From Patescibacteria group bacterium (GTDB taxonomy: Bacteria; Patescibacteriota; Minisyncoccia; Phycocordibacterales; Phycocordibacteraceae): a stretch of DNA of 46,325 nt. Position numbers and translations under genes: made by a program. The notes beneath the pieces are model-generated. The model made no database searches and had not been told where the DNA came from. It saw only the letters and a list, made by a program, of their open reading frames with translations. Positions 19,954 to 29,340 of this stretch are shown piece after piece. How positions within the stretch are numbered: position 1 is the stretch's first letter; each line of letters begins with the position of its first letter. The stretch covers positions 1 to 46,325 of the forward strand of contig JACDGK010000007.1 of the NCBI GenBank assembly GCA_013815345.1. Reading direction: 5' to 3'.

Positions 19954-20658
19954 ATGACTACCGACAATACGGCAGGAGTTGGCGTTGACCGACTTTTCGG
20001 CACCGGCGCGCATTTTGCGCAGCTGAAAAGCCGTCGTCACCCTTCTATGAAACCCTTCATCCTCGGGATGAAGTCACGCGTGGAGATCTTTGATCTCACT
20101 AAGACCGACGCACAGCTTGCGGAAGCAAAACAAGTGATGAGTGCGCTTGCGCGCGACGGAAAGATCGTGCTTTTCGTTGGCGGCAAACGCGAAGTGTCTG
20201 ATCAGGTTCGCGAAACAGCAGCACGTATCGGCCAGCCTTACGTAGCCGGACGCTGGCTCGGCGGCACCATCTCTAATTTTACCGAAATCAAAAAGCGCAT
20301 CGATCGTCTCGCTGATCTTCTTCAGAAGCGGGATTCAGGCGAGCTCGCGAAGCTCTACACAAAGCTCGAACGTATCTACATCGATCGTGAGATTGATCGT
20401 CTCTCCGAACGTCTCGGCGGCATTTCAGAGCTCGCTCGCAAGCCTGATGCCTTTGTTATCGTTGATACCAAACACGAGTCACACGCCACGAAAGAAGCAC
20501 GTGACGCGGGTATCCCCGTCATAGGTATCATGAGTTCTGACTGCGACCTCAAAGATGCCACGTATCCGATCGTCACGAACGACGCCTCACGCGCAACGGT
20601 CTCACTTATCCTCGGCGAGCTCGCGAGCGCCTTTGAAACAGGTCGTTCGGCAGCCTAA
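19954..20658 (+). CDS. rpsB: 30S ribosomal protein S2
   Basis: GTGAHFAQLKSRRHPSMKPFILGMKSRVEIFDLTKT, YVAGRWLGGTISNF, GIMSSDCDLKDATYPIVTND. Confidence 0.95.
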   Translation: MTTDNTAGVGVDRLFGTGAHFAQLKSRRHPSMKPFILGMKSRVEIFDLTKTDAQLAEAKQVMSALARDGKIVLFVGGKREVSDQVRETAARIGQPYVAGRWLGGTISNFTEIKKRIDRLADLLQKRDSGELAKLYTKLERIYIDREIDRLSERLGGISELARKPDAFVIVDTKHESHATKEARDAGIPVIGIMSSDCDLKDATYPIVTNDASRATVSLILGELASAFETGRSAA

Positions 20659-20668
20659 AACTCAAGAG

Positions 20669-20795
20669 AAAACTCGGGGTACCTCTCGAGCAACGCAGCA
20701 CTGGGGAAGAATATTTTGGCTCGAATAACGTTGAGCGCCTTAAAATATTCGTCGGGGCCCCAGTGCGAGTAGCACAGAGAGGTACCCCGAGTTTT
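20669..20795. repeat. Three-tier long hairpin between rpsB and tsf
   Basis: 19-bp stem 20669-20687/20777-20795; 8-bp stem 20699-20706/20758-20765; 9-bp stem 20709-20717/20742-20750. Confidence 0.85.
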
Positions 20796-20814
20796 CCTCT
20801 CACTAATATTTTTG

Positions 20815-20820
20815 TATAAT
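20815..20820 (+). promoter_or_regulatory. -10-like TATAAT upstream of tsf
   Basis: ATATTTTTGTATAATTG after the hairpin. Confidence 0.55.
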
Positions 20821-20845
20821 TGTTACATCATAATTATTTTCGACC

Positions 20846-21430
20846 ATGGACATCTCAACTGACGTAGTAAAAGTGCTTCGCGATAAAACCGGCGTATCTA
20901 TCATGCAGTGCAAGAAAGCTCTCGAAGAGGCGGAGGGAGATATGGATAAAGCAGAAGTAATCCTTCGTAAACGTTCTGGTGCCGCAGCAGATAAGAAAGC
21001 AGACCGTGAGCTTGGCGCCGGTACCATCGGCAGCTATGTTCATAATGGTGAAATTGGCGCCATGGTGGTTCTTTCGTGTGAGACTGACTTCGTAGCACGT
21101 AATGAGGAATTTCCAGCATTGGCCCGTGAAATAGCGATGCAGGTGGCGGCGACTAACCCTACCTACGCTACTGAGGAAGGGATAGCTCCCGAAGCACGTG
21201 CGGCTGCCGAAGCAGTGTTTAAAAAGGAGGTTGTTGACAAGCCTGCAGAGATGCAGGAAAAGATTCTTGAGGGAAAAATGAAAAGCTATTTTAGTGATCA
21301 AGTTCTTCTGGAGCAGCCATACATTAAAGATGAATCAAAAACCATTCGAGATCTACTCACCGAAGCATCGCAAAAATTTGGGGAGCGCATCGCGGTTTCT
21401 CGATTCGCACGCTTTTCTACACGTAACTAA
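20846..21430 (+). CDS. tsf: Elongation factor Ts
   Basis: VVKVLRDKTGVSIMQCKKALEEAEGDMDKAEVILRKR, VVLSCETDFVARNEEF. Confidence 0.96.
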   Translation: MDISTDVVKVLRDKTGVSIMQCKKALEEAEGDMDKAEVILRKRSGAAADKKADRELGAGTIGSYVHNGEIGAMVVLSCETDFVARNEEFPALAREIAMQVAATNPTYATEEGIAPEARAAAEAVFKKEVVDKPAEMQEKILEGKMKSYFSDQVLLEQPYIKDESKTIRDLLTEASQKFGERIAVSRFARFSTRN

Positions 21431-21855
21431 TGTTCTATTTGCTCCTCCTCTCGATTAGCATATTTGTATTTCTAGGGTTTCTCGCTCTTACTCTTGTCGA
21501 AGTACGCACAGGTACTCGTATTCTCGGAGGCGCTCGTTCTAAGCTTGATATACAGGTCGCGCGCGCAACGTACGTGATGAATCATGTGCGATGGAGTGAG
21601 TTTCTTTCGCACCTCGTACAAAGTATCGCAGCACGAATCGTGCACGACGTGGCGCACGCCTCTCTTTTTATCGTTCGTTTCGCAGAACGGCAGCTTACGC
21701 GTGTTGTTCGCTATTTACGTACGCGCCGCCCAAACGTGCTCGCGCCGCCCAATTCACGCGCCTCGCCACTACACCAGACAAGCACGTATTTGAAAAAGAC
21801 GATGCATGTTCGCCCTAAAGAGGAGAAAGAGAAAAAAGATAAGAACACGAAATAA
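21430..21855 (+). CDS. Hypothetical membrane protein, translationally coupled to tsf
   Basis: TAATG overlap with tsf; N-terminal TM, basic C-terminus. Confidence 0.65.
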   Translation: MFYLLLLSISIFVFLGFLALTLVEVRTGTRILGGARSKLDIQVARATYVMNHVRWSEFLSHLVQSIAARIVHDVAHASLFIVRFAERQLTRVVRYLRTRRPNVLAPPNSRASPLHQTSTYLKKTMHVRPKEEKEKKDKNTK

Positions 21856-21859
21856 AGGG

Positions 21860-21932
21860 AGCCGGGAGCGAGGCTTGAACTCGCGACCTACGGTTTACAA
21901 AACCGTTGCTCTACCAACTGAGCTATCCCGGC
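21860..21932 (-). tRNA. tRNA-Thr (anticodon UGU), no encoded CCA
   Basis: Minus strand GCCGGGATAGCTCAGTTGGTAGAGCAACGGTTTTGTAAACCGTAGGTCGCGAGTTCAAGCCTCGCTCCCGGCT folds as a cloverleaf with anticodon TGT. Confidence 0.95.
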
Positions 21933-21936
21933 AGGG

Positions 21937-22638
21937 TTATTTTTGGGTTTTGGTTGTCGTGGTTGCCGTACTGGTGGCGAAAAGGGACGACGGCAAATTA
22001 CTCTCGAAATCGGTCAGTGAGGTGAATCCATAATATTGTTTATGATTGATGACGAACGCAGGGAACGAAGGCTGAACTTTCTCGAGGGTTTCGAGGGTCT
22101 TCAGCGCTCCTATCTTCAGATTATAATCGAATGAGTAGACACGCAAATTTGGATACGTCTGATGGAGATACGAAAGCGCATATCCTGCTCGATCACATAC
22201 ATCTTTGCAGTCGCCGGCATTTGAGTAAAAATACAATACAACAACGGGAGACGTATGGCAGGTCTTCGCGAGTTGCTCCGTGAGGAGATAGTCGCGGATC
22301 TCGAGCAGCGTGTATTGATTCTTGAGTTGAATAACTTGAGGATCAGTCCCCCCGAGACGATTTTCGGTGTACTGAAGCTTATCGCCGAGGTTGCTTACCT
22401 CTTGGGAGAGCGACGTACCCTCGCTAGAAGAACTAATTGCAAAGTCTTCGCAGGGAGCATTTGCGAGAAGTGAATACTGTGTTTCGACTGAAAGCGTGTC
22501 AGTCGAAAGCTGGTCCTCAATGGTATTGAGCTGCGCTACGCGCTGCTGGTTTAGGTAGTTGATCGCATACACCACCGTGCCTATGATGAGACCCGAAATG
22601 GCGAGTGAAAGGAGGATATTGCGGGAAAGGGTCGACAT
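21937..22638 (-). CDS. Membrane-anchored thioredoxin-fold-like protein
   Basis: N-terminal TM; VVVLYFYSNAGDCKDVCDRAGYALSYLHQTYPNLRVYSFDYN...PSFPAFVINHKQYYG, with a CxxxC site. Confidence 0.6.
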   Translation of the reverse strand: MSTLSRNILLSLAISGLIIGTVVYAINYLNQQRVAQLNTIEDQLSTDTLSVETQYSLLANAPCEDFAISSSSEGTSLSQEVSNLGDKLQYTENRLGGTDPQVIQLKNQYTLLEIRDYLLTEQLAKTCHTSPVVVLYFYSNAGDCKDVCDRAGYALSYLHQTYPNLRVYSFDYNLKIGALKTLETLEKVQPSFPAFVINHKQYYGFTSLTDFESNLPSSLFATSTATTTTKTQK

Positions 22639-22680
22639 AGTCTCACTTAATCATGGGTGAAGTGGTAAGTAAATACTTTC

Positions 22681-22849
22681 TACCACAGGGGTATTTCTTG
22701 TTCACTAATTCACCACAAGGATACTTCCAAATTTCTAATTCGCTGCACCGCTCATAAGAAATTTTGGTCGCGGGACTCATAAGTGAACAATGTCTGGCAC
22801 AAGGCCATTTCTTGTTTCCTAACTCGAGTACTCGTAAGGAAACAATGTC
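22681..22849 (-). repeat. Nested/tandem modular inverted-repeat element, three modules
   Basis: Minus-strand module: arm, TTAYGAG, loop, GARTT, complementary arm, then a short hairpin TACC/TATC/TGGC-CYTGT-GGTA/GGTG/GCCA. Confidence 0.75.
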
Positions 22850-24089
22850 ACCTCCAGGCACGGCGAGTTCCTGTCGCAAGATCGAAGAGTGCGCGCATAA
22901 GCCAGAATGGAGCGATGAAGCCGAAGAAAAGGACATACGTCACAATGCCAATGAAAAGATTGCCGGGCGTTTTTGAAATATGTTTTCCTAAAAGAATAGT
23001 GGTGACAGCGCCAGTGAGGGTGATGATGCTTAAAAGAATAACGCCGGTGAGCGGTAGGTAAAACCAACTAAGCGCGTGAAAGTGCGGTGTAAAAAGATAC
23101 GAAAGCGGAATGCCGCGAGTCACGAGGTACGTATTCACAATGTTCCGACCTATTTGATAGAGAATGACTACGAACATAAGAATGCCACTCACGTTTGCGA
23201 CAAGACCGAGCGGAAGCATGATCAAACCAAGCGTGCCGTATTTAGGATTTCCCACGAGATCACGATAGTCATATACCACATTACGCAGGAAGCCGGTGGT
23301 CCAGCGAGTACGTTGCTTTATGAGAGCTGGTACGCTGAGGGGAGTTTTGGTGTATACCCGTGCGCGCGGAGCGTTTTCAATGATATAGCCGCCGCGCTGG
23401 ATACGCAGTGCCATCTCAAGATCTTCGGTCTGATGTCCTTTTTGGAAACCGCCAAGTTCTAGCAGCGTCGTACGGCGATAAAAAGAAAAAGGCCCCGGGG
23501 TTACGTACAGGCCATTTAGTGAAGAAATAACATGACGGAGAGTGATGCCGTGAATGTAGTCTGCATGCTGCATTCGCTCGATCCATTTTTTGGGTTCGTG
23601 CACCGACATGGCGGCGGTCACGGCCGCAACTTTTGGATTATCGAAATAGCCGATGATCTCACGCAATGCATCTGGCTCGACGAATGAATCGGCATCAAGA
23701 CAGCCGACAAATTCCGCGTCGCTGGCAGCAGCAGCACCGGCATTCACCGCCGTATGTTTTCCTCCATTTTTCTGATGGATGACCGTCACCTGTGAATTGT
23801 CCGCGTAGCTATCCATGACACGTGCGGTGTCATCAGTGGAGCCATCATCCACGAGCACGAGAGAAAATTTATCTTTCGGATATTCGAGTGCGAGAAGGGA
23901 ATCGATAGTACCTTTAATCGTTTTTTCTTCGTTCCAGCAGGGTACGATCACGGCGACATTTGGCGTCTTTTCGGAAAGCTTTTGCGCTCGGCGCGCGCGC
24001 GCGGGGGAGGAGATGAATGTTACGAGCAAAAAGACTTCAAAGAAGACTGCGATAAAAAGGAAGGGATAGGTGAGCACTTCAACGTTCAT
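22848..24089 (-). CDS. Glycosyltransferase family 2, membrane, poly-GlcNAc-synthase-like
   Basis: VAVIVPCWNEEKTIKGTIDSLL, VLVDDGSTDDT, CLDADSFVEPDAL, QTEDLEMALRIQ, KQRTRWTTG, multiple TMs. Confidence 0.93.
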   Translation of the reverse strand: MNVEVLTYPFLFIAVFFEVFLLVTFISSPARARRAQKLSEKTPNVAVIVPCWNEEKTIKGTIDSLLALEYPKDKFSLVLVDDGSTDDTARVMDSYADNSQVTVIHQKNGGKHTAVNAGAAAASDAEFVGCLDADSFVEPDALREIIGYFDNPKVAAVTAAMSVHEPKKWIERMQHADYIHGITLRHVISSLNGLYVTPGPFSFYRRTTLLELGGFQKGHQTEDLEMALRIQRGGYIIENAPRARVYTKTPLSVPALIKQRTRWTTGFLRNVVYDYRDLVGNPKYGTLGLIMLPLGLVANVSGILMFVVILYQIGRNIVNTYLVTRGIPLSYLFTPHFHALSWFYLPLTGVILLSIITLTGAVTTILLGKHISKTPGNLFIGIVTYVLFFGFIAPFWLMRALFDLATGTRRAWR

Positions 24090-24104
24090 AGTGCGGTAGG
24101 GAGC

Positions 24105-24166
24105 AGTATAGCAAAAATAGGCCGTTTTTTATAGCGCATAATAAAACAGCTCATTTTTGCTATACT
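24105..24166. promoter_or_regulatory. Divergent promoter pair in mirrored 14-bp repeats
   Basis: AGTATAGCAAAAAT 24105-24118 is the exact reverse complement of ATTTTTGCTATACT 24153-24166. Confidence 0.7.
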
Positions 24167-24175
24167 TGTAAGATA

Positions 24176-24919
24176 ATGGAGAAAGGTCGTCTGCATCCGA
24201 TAACCATAGCGGTCCGCGAAATCGCGGACATATTCGGTCGTATGGGTTTCGGCATCGTGCATGGGCCGGAACTCGAAGACGAGTGGCACAATTTTGATGC
24301 GTTGAATGTTCCGGCTGACCATCCTGCGCGCGACATGCAAGATACGTTCTGGATTAAAGATCACGCAGGAAAGGTCATGCGTACCCATACTTCGCCTATG
24401 CAAATTCGCTTCATGGAAGAAAATATGAAGAAAGGAATACTGCCTCCGTACCGCATCATCGTACCCGGAAAAATATTTCGTAATGAAGCGACGGACGCAA
24501 CACATGAAGCACAGTTTTATCAGAACGAAGGACTGGTCGTGGGAAAAGGAGTGACACTCGCACATTTAAAAGGGACGCTCGATCAATTTTTTAAGGAATA
24601 TCTCGGTACCGATGCAAAGACACGATTTCGTCCGAGCTTTTTTCCATTCACGGAACCATCGGTTGAAGTGGATGTATGGTTTCAACCCCAAAAGGACAAA
24701 ACGGATAAAGAGGGAAAGTGGCTCGAGGTGGGGGGCGCCGGCATGATCCATCCAGCAGTGCTCGAGAACGCGGGAGTCGATTCGAAGGAATATCAAGGTT
24801 TTGCCTTCGGTTGCGGTATTGAACGCTTGATAATGATCAAATACGGTATTCCAGACGTACGACTTTTCCATTCGGGAGATATTCGTTTTGTGTATGGTTT
24901 CGAAGAAAACGTTATATAA
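24176..24919 (+). CDS. pheS: Phenylalanyl-tRNA synthetase alpha, catalytic core only
   Basis: GRLHPITIAVREIADIFGRMGFGIVHGPELEDEWHNFDALNVPADHPARDMQDTFW; FGCGIERLIMIKYGIPDVR. Confidence 0.95.
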   Translation: MEKGRLHPITIAVREIADIFGRMGFGIVHGPELEDEWHNFDALNVPADHPARDMQDTFWIKDHAGKVMRTHTSPMQIRFMEENMKKGILPPYRIIVPGKIFRNEATDATHEAQFYQNEGLVVGKGVTLAHLKGTLDQFFKEYLGTDAKTRFRPSFFPFTEPSVEVDVWFQPQKDKTDKEGKWLEVGGAGMIHPAVLENAGVDSKEYQGFAFGCGIERLIMIKYGIPDVRLFHSGDIRFVYGFEENVI

Positions 24920-24922
24920 CCT

Positions 24923-26824
24923 ATGAAAGTATCTCGAGCATGGCTCCAAAAATATTTTGATACCGAATTACCGCCGATAGGGGATATTGCGGAAGCGCTT
25001 ACTTTTCATGCCTTCGAGATCGAGGAGGTAGTGGGTGATGTGATGGATATAAAAGTTCTTCCCGATCGCGCCGCGTACGCGCTTTCCCACCGCGGTATTT
25101 CCCGGGAGATCGGTGCCATTCTCGATCTTACGCTTATAAAAGATCCTCTTGCCGAAGCAGCTCCCACATTTGAAAAGAGCGAGGCCCTTATTGTTTCAAT
25201 AGAAGATTCTGCGAAGTGTCCTCGATATATGAGTGCCCTCGTACGTGGCTTGAAGGTGGGCCTTTCGCCAGTGTGGCTCAAGGAAGCTCTTGAGTCACTC
25301 GGGCAACGCTCGATAAACAACATTGTCGACGCGACAAATTATGTGATGCTCGATATCGGCCAACCGCTTCACGCGTTTGACGCGGCAAAGCTTTCGCCCT
25401 CGGAAGGTACCTATTCCATCAACGTTCGCGGTGCTCATCAAGATGAAAAGATAACGACGCTCACCGGCGAAGACTATGTTCTTTCGAAAGGCACACTACT
25501 TATTGTCGATGCAAATGCAGATGCTCCTATCGGTGTCGCAGGAGTAAAGGGTGGCAAGGCTGCGGAGATCACTGCGCGTACAACCGACATCATTATCGAG
25601 TCAGCAAATTTTGACGCTACTGCGATACGGCTCGCTTCCCAGAGATTAAAACTGTGGACGGACGCGAGTCTCCGTTTTCAGAATAAGCCGTCACCTGAAC
25701 TTGCCGCGTATGGAATGCAGGAAGTCTTATCGCTCATTATCGAAATCGCTGGAGGTGAATTGGAAGGTGTGACGGATGTATACGAGGCGCCGGCGAAGCC
25801 GGCGCCGGTCTCCGTAACACTCACGAAAATAAACGACGTACTCGGCTCCTCTTTTTCAACAGCCGAAGTCGCGAAGGTGTTCGAGAGGCTTGGGCTCTCA
25901 TACACGCATGAGAATGAAGCATTTGTCGTCACGCCGCCATTTGAGCGCCGCGACATTATCATTTCTGAAGATCTCGTCGAAGAGGTGGGCCGCATTTTCG
26001 GTTATGATCGCATTGCGCCACAAATGCTGCCGAGCGCCGAAAGCGTTTCGGACCAATCACGATACCGCGGTATTGAACGCATTAAAGACTTCTTCTCGGA
26101 AAGGGGGTTTATCGAGCTTTCTACTCAAACCTTCGCGCGTACGGGAGACATAGCCTTAGCAAATCCACTCGACCAAACACGACCAATGTTACGCATGAAG
26201 CTTTCAGAAAATATGCGTGAATCACTTCAACGTGCCGAGAAGGTGGCGCCCGGCGTGCTCGGTCCCGTTAAGGACGTACGACTTTTTGAAATAGGAACAA
26301 TTTTTAAATCAAAAGGAGAGAGCCTATCGCTGGTTCTCGGCATACAATTTTTCGAAAAGAAGAATGCATCTATTCTCGCGGAAGTTATCGATGCGCTCCA
26401 TGATGAATTCGGTATCGATGCAAAAGATTTTATTGTTGAGGAAGGTGTGGCAGAAATGAGTCTTGATGGGCTCGATTTTGAAAAATTGGGAATAGGATAT
26501 GAACCACAGAAGATCGCGCTTGGTACGTATCATCCATTTTCGATTTATCCATTCGCGCTTCGCGATGTTGCCGTATGGACTCCAGCAGGAACGGAGGAAG
26601 ATGAGGTTGCCAATAGCATACTTCGTGAGGCAGGTGAGCTGCTCGCGCGCATCGATCTTTTTGATCGTTTTACCAAAGCATCTGAGGGCACGGAACGAAT
26701 CTCGTATGCCTTTCGACTTGTGTTCGAGTCATTCGATCGAACGCTTTCCGACGAAGATCTCAATCCACTCATGGAGAAAATAACAGCAGTGCTTAACGCA
26801 GACGAAGGATGGGAAGTTCGCTAG
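24923..26824 (+). CDS. pheT: Phenylalanyl-tRNA synthetase beta, short form with FDX-ACB C-terminus
   Basis: VLPDRAAYALSHRGISREIGAIL, NNIVDATNYVMLDIGQPLHAFD, FALRDVAVWTPAG...SYAFRLVFESFDRTL. Confidence 0.95.
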   Translation: MKVSRAWLQKYFDTELPPIGDIAEALTFHAFEIEEVVGDVMDIKVLPDRAAYALSHRGISREIGAILDLTLIKDPLAEAAPTFEKSEALIVSIEDSAKCPRYMSALVRGLKVGLSPVWLKEALESLGQRSINNIVDATNYVMLDIGQPLHAFDAAKLSPSEGTYSINVRGAHQDEKITTLTGEDYVLSKGTLLIVDANADAPIGVAGVKGGKAAEITARTTDIIIESANFDATAIRLASQRLKLWTDASLRFQNKPSPELAAYGMQEVLSLIIEIAGGELEGVTDVYEAPAKPAPVSVTLTKINDVLGSSFSTAEVAKVFERLGLSYTHENEAFVVTPPFERRDIIISEDLVEEVGRIFGYDRIAPQMLPSAESVSDQSRYRGIERIKDFFSERGFIELSTQTFARTGDIALANPLDQTRPMLRMKLSENMRESLQRAEKVAPGVLGPVKDVRLFEIGTIFKSKGESLSLVLGIQFFEKKNASILAEVIDALHDEFGIDAKDFIVEEGVAEMSLDGLDFEKLGIGYEPQKIALGTYHPFSIYPFALRDVAVWTPAGTEEDEVANSILREAGELLARIDLFDRFTKASEGTERISYAFRLVFESFDRTLSDEDLNPLMEKITAVLNADEGWEVR

Positions 26825-26833
26825 TAACTACCC

Positions 26834-27199
26834 ATGGATTATCTTACGATCGACGATCTTCATATTCTCGGCGCACATGGTCACTACGAACACGAGCGAA
26901 AGAATCAACAGGAATTTCTTATTGCACTTCGAGTAGGATTTGACGCGAAACGTGCCGCGAAGTCAGATACGCTTACCGATACCATTGACTACGACGCACT
27001 CCGCACGATAATCGAGGAAATATTTACAGGAGAGACGCACTATCTCCTCGAAAGACTGGCTGAAGATATTGCACAAAAAATTCTCCACGAGACGATTGCG
27101 CAGGAAGTTTCAATTTCAATACAAAAAACGGTAGTGTGGCCCAACGGCATCCCCGGAGTTTCTCTCACGCGAACGAGAGATCGCCAGAATTGCACCTAA
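26834..27199 (+). CDS. folB: Dihydroneopterin aldolase family protein
   Basis: IDDLHILGAHGHYEHERKNQQEFLIALRVGFD, DTIDYDALRTIIEEIFTGETHYLLERLAEDIAQKIL. Confidence 0.85.
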   Translation: MDYLTIDDLHILGAHGHYEHERKNQQEFLIALRVGFDAKRAAKSDTLTDTIDYDALRTIIEEIFTGETHYLLERLAEDIAQKILHETIAQEVSISIQKTVVWPNGIPGVSLTRTRDRQNCT

Positions 27200-27247
27200 A
27201 TCGGTGAATTTTATGCTATACTCAATAGGCAAGAAACGACTATTTAT

Positions 27248-29335
27248 ATGGCTAAAACGACGGAAAAAGACGTGAAAAACCGCGCCAGCAAAGCTGGCGC
27301 GGGCCAGTCCTATGATGCGTCCTCAATCACTGTCCTAGAAGGCCTAGAACCAGTCAGGAAGCGTCCTGGTATGTACATCGGGACCACCGGTCCCGATGGT
27401 CTTCACCACCTCGTATGGGAGGTTTTCGACAACTCACGGGATGAGGCTATGGGTGGTTTTGCGAACGACATCGAGATTGCACTTTTGCCGAATAATCGCG
27501 TACGCGTCGTCGACAATGGCCGCGGCATTCCCGTCGACAAGCATCCGCACACGAAAGTCTCAGCGCTTGAGACCATCATGACCACGCTGCATGCAGGAGG
27601 TAAATTTGGTGGGGAAGCATCGGGATACAAAGTGTCGGGTGGTCTACACGGAGTGGGTGTCTCTGTCGTGAACGCTCTTTCCACCTGGGCACGTGCCGAA
27701 GTTCACAAGGACGGAGGCCGATACGAACAAGAATACAAAATCGGTAAAGCGCAGGCACCGGTAAAAAAAGTCGGCACGTCGGAGCATATCGGCACGATTA
27801 TTTCATTTGAAGCTGACGCAAGTATTTTCGAAGAGGTAAAATATGACTGGGCTAAGATTGTGGCGCATGTGCGCCAGCAAGCGTATCTTGTGAAAGATAC
27901 GCGTATCAGTGTTATCGATGCACGGGATCTTGAAAAGGTGAGCGATCAAGGAGTGTTCTATCTCCGCGAGCTCAACCTCGAGGTGCCCTCAATGACGTTT
28001 TATTTCGAGGGTGGTCTCCGCTCACTCATCGCTTTTTATAATCAGCACCAAACGATTGCGCACAAGAATATATTTTATGTGGATCGTGAATTAGACAAGG
28101 TGCAAGTGGAGATCGCATTTCAGTATGTCGATGACCTCACGCCGCGCTTTTTGGCGTTTGCAAACAACATCTACAATGCCGAGGGCGGCACGCATGTTAC
28201 TGGCTTTAAGACAGCACTTACTCGCACGCTCAATACCTATGGACGCAATGCGGGCATTTTGAAAGAGAGCGAAGAAAATTTCACGGGAGATGACGCGCTC
28301 GAAGGCATCACCGCGGTCATCTCGGTGAAGATGCAGGAGATACAGTTTGAAGGACAAACCAAAGGCAAGCTTGGCTCGGTCGAAGCGCGTGGCGCTGTCG
28401 ATACCGTATTCAGTGAATCACTCGCTGCTTTTCTCGAAGAAAACCCCGACGACGCACGTGCAATCATAAACAAAGTGCTGCTCGCACTCAAGGCGCGCAA
28501 AGCGGCAAAAGCGGCAAAAGACTCGGTGCTTCGCAAGGGAGCTCTCGAAGGAATGACACTTCCCGGCAAGCTCGCTGACTGTCAGACAAAAGATGCGTCG
28601 GAATCCGAGCTTTTCATTGTGGAAGGGGACTCTGCTGGTGGTACTGCAAAGACAGGACGCGATCGTCGCACGCAGGCTATTCTGCCGCTGCGCGGCAAGA
28701 TTCTGAATATTGAACGTGCTCGTTTGGATAAGATGCTTGCCTCGGAGCAGATCAAGAATTTGGTTGTGGCGCTCGGCACCGCTATCGGCGACGTGTTCGA
28801 TCTGAACAAGCTTCGCTATCACAAGGTGATCATTGCGACCGATGCAGACGTAGACGGTGCCCACATTCGCACACTTCTTCTGACGCTTTTCTATCGCCAC
28901 TTCCGGGCCATCATTGATGGGGGATTTATCTATATCGCGCAACCACCGCTCTATAAAATCAAACGAGGAAAGGAAACTTTTTATTGTTATTCTGACGAAG
29001 AAAAATTCAAAATACTCGGTAAGGATGCGGAGGTACTAGAAGTAGCAGAAGAAGCATCGGATACGGAAGAAGAAAACGATGAGGAAGAAGAGAGCGATAC
29101 TAAAGCAAAGAAATCTCCAAAGATATCAATTCAACGATACAAAGGACTGGGTGAGATGAATGCGTCAGAACTCTGGGAGACGACGATGGATCCAAAAAAC
29201 CGCGTATTGAAACGAGTGACGGTTGATGACGCGGAAGCCGCCGATCGAATATTCGATATTTTGATGGGCACCGATGTCGCTTCCCGCAAGTCGTTTATCC
29301 AGTCGAACGCGAAGCTTGCGAACTTGGATCTGTAA
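27248..29335 (+). CDS. gyrB: DNA gyrase subunit B
   Basis: VLEGLEPVRKRPGMYIGTTGPDGLHHLVWEVFDNS, GLHGVGVSVVNALS, FIVEGDSAGGTAKTGRDRRTQAILPLRGKILN, QRYKGLGEMN. Confidence 0.97.
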   Translation: MAKTTEKDVKNRASKAGAGQSYDASSITVLEGLEPVRKRPGMYIGTTGPDGLHHLVWEVFDNSRDEAMGGFANDIEIALLPNNRVRVVDNGRGIPVDKHPHTKVSALETIMTTLHAGGKFGGEASGYKVSGGLHGVGVSVVNALSTWARAEVHKDGGRYEQEYKIGKAQAPVKKVGTSEHIGTIISFEADASIFEEVKYDWAKIVAHVRQQAYLVKDTRISVIDARDLEKVSDQGVFYLRELNLEVPSMTFYFEGGLRSLIAFYNQHQTIAHKNIFYVDRELDKVQVEIAFQYVDDLTPRFLAFANNIYNAEGGTHVTGFKTALTRTLNTYGRNAGILKESEENFTGDDALEGITAVISVKMQEIQFEGQTKGKLGSVEARGAVDTVFSESLAAFLEENPDDARAIINKVLLALKARKAAKAAKDSVLRKGALEGMTLPGKLADCQTKDASESELFIVEGDSAGGTAKTGRDRRTQAILPLRGKILNIERARLDKMLASEQIKNLVVALGTAIGDVFDLNKLRYHKVIIATDADVDGAHIRTLLLTLFYRHFRAIIDGGFIYIAQPPLYKIKRGKETFYCYSDEEKFKILGKDAEVLEVAEEASDTEEENDEEEESDTKAKKSPKISIQRYKGLGEMNASELWETTMDPKNRVLKRVTVDDAEAADRIFDILMGTDVASRKSFIQSNAKLANLDL

Positions 29336-29340
29336 GACGA

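Noticed and set aside
22682-22741. Two adjacent 30-bp units resembling a CRISPR repeat
   Set aside because: Directly abutting, diverged, no regular spacers and no cas genes; part of the nested hairpin element.
22643-22936. ORF with repeated ELGNKKWPC / ELEIWKYPCG / ELVNKKYPCG peptides
   Set aside because: The peptide repeats are better explained by the underlying palindromic DNA modules; arms covary at nucleotide level and the ORF overlaps the glycosyltransferase end.
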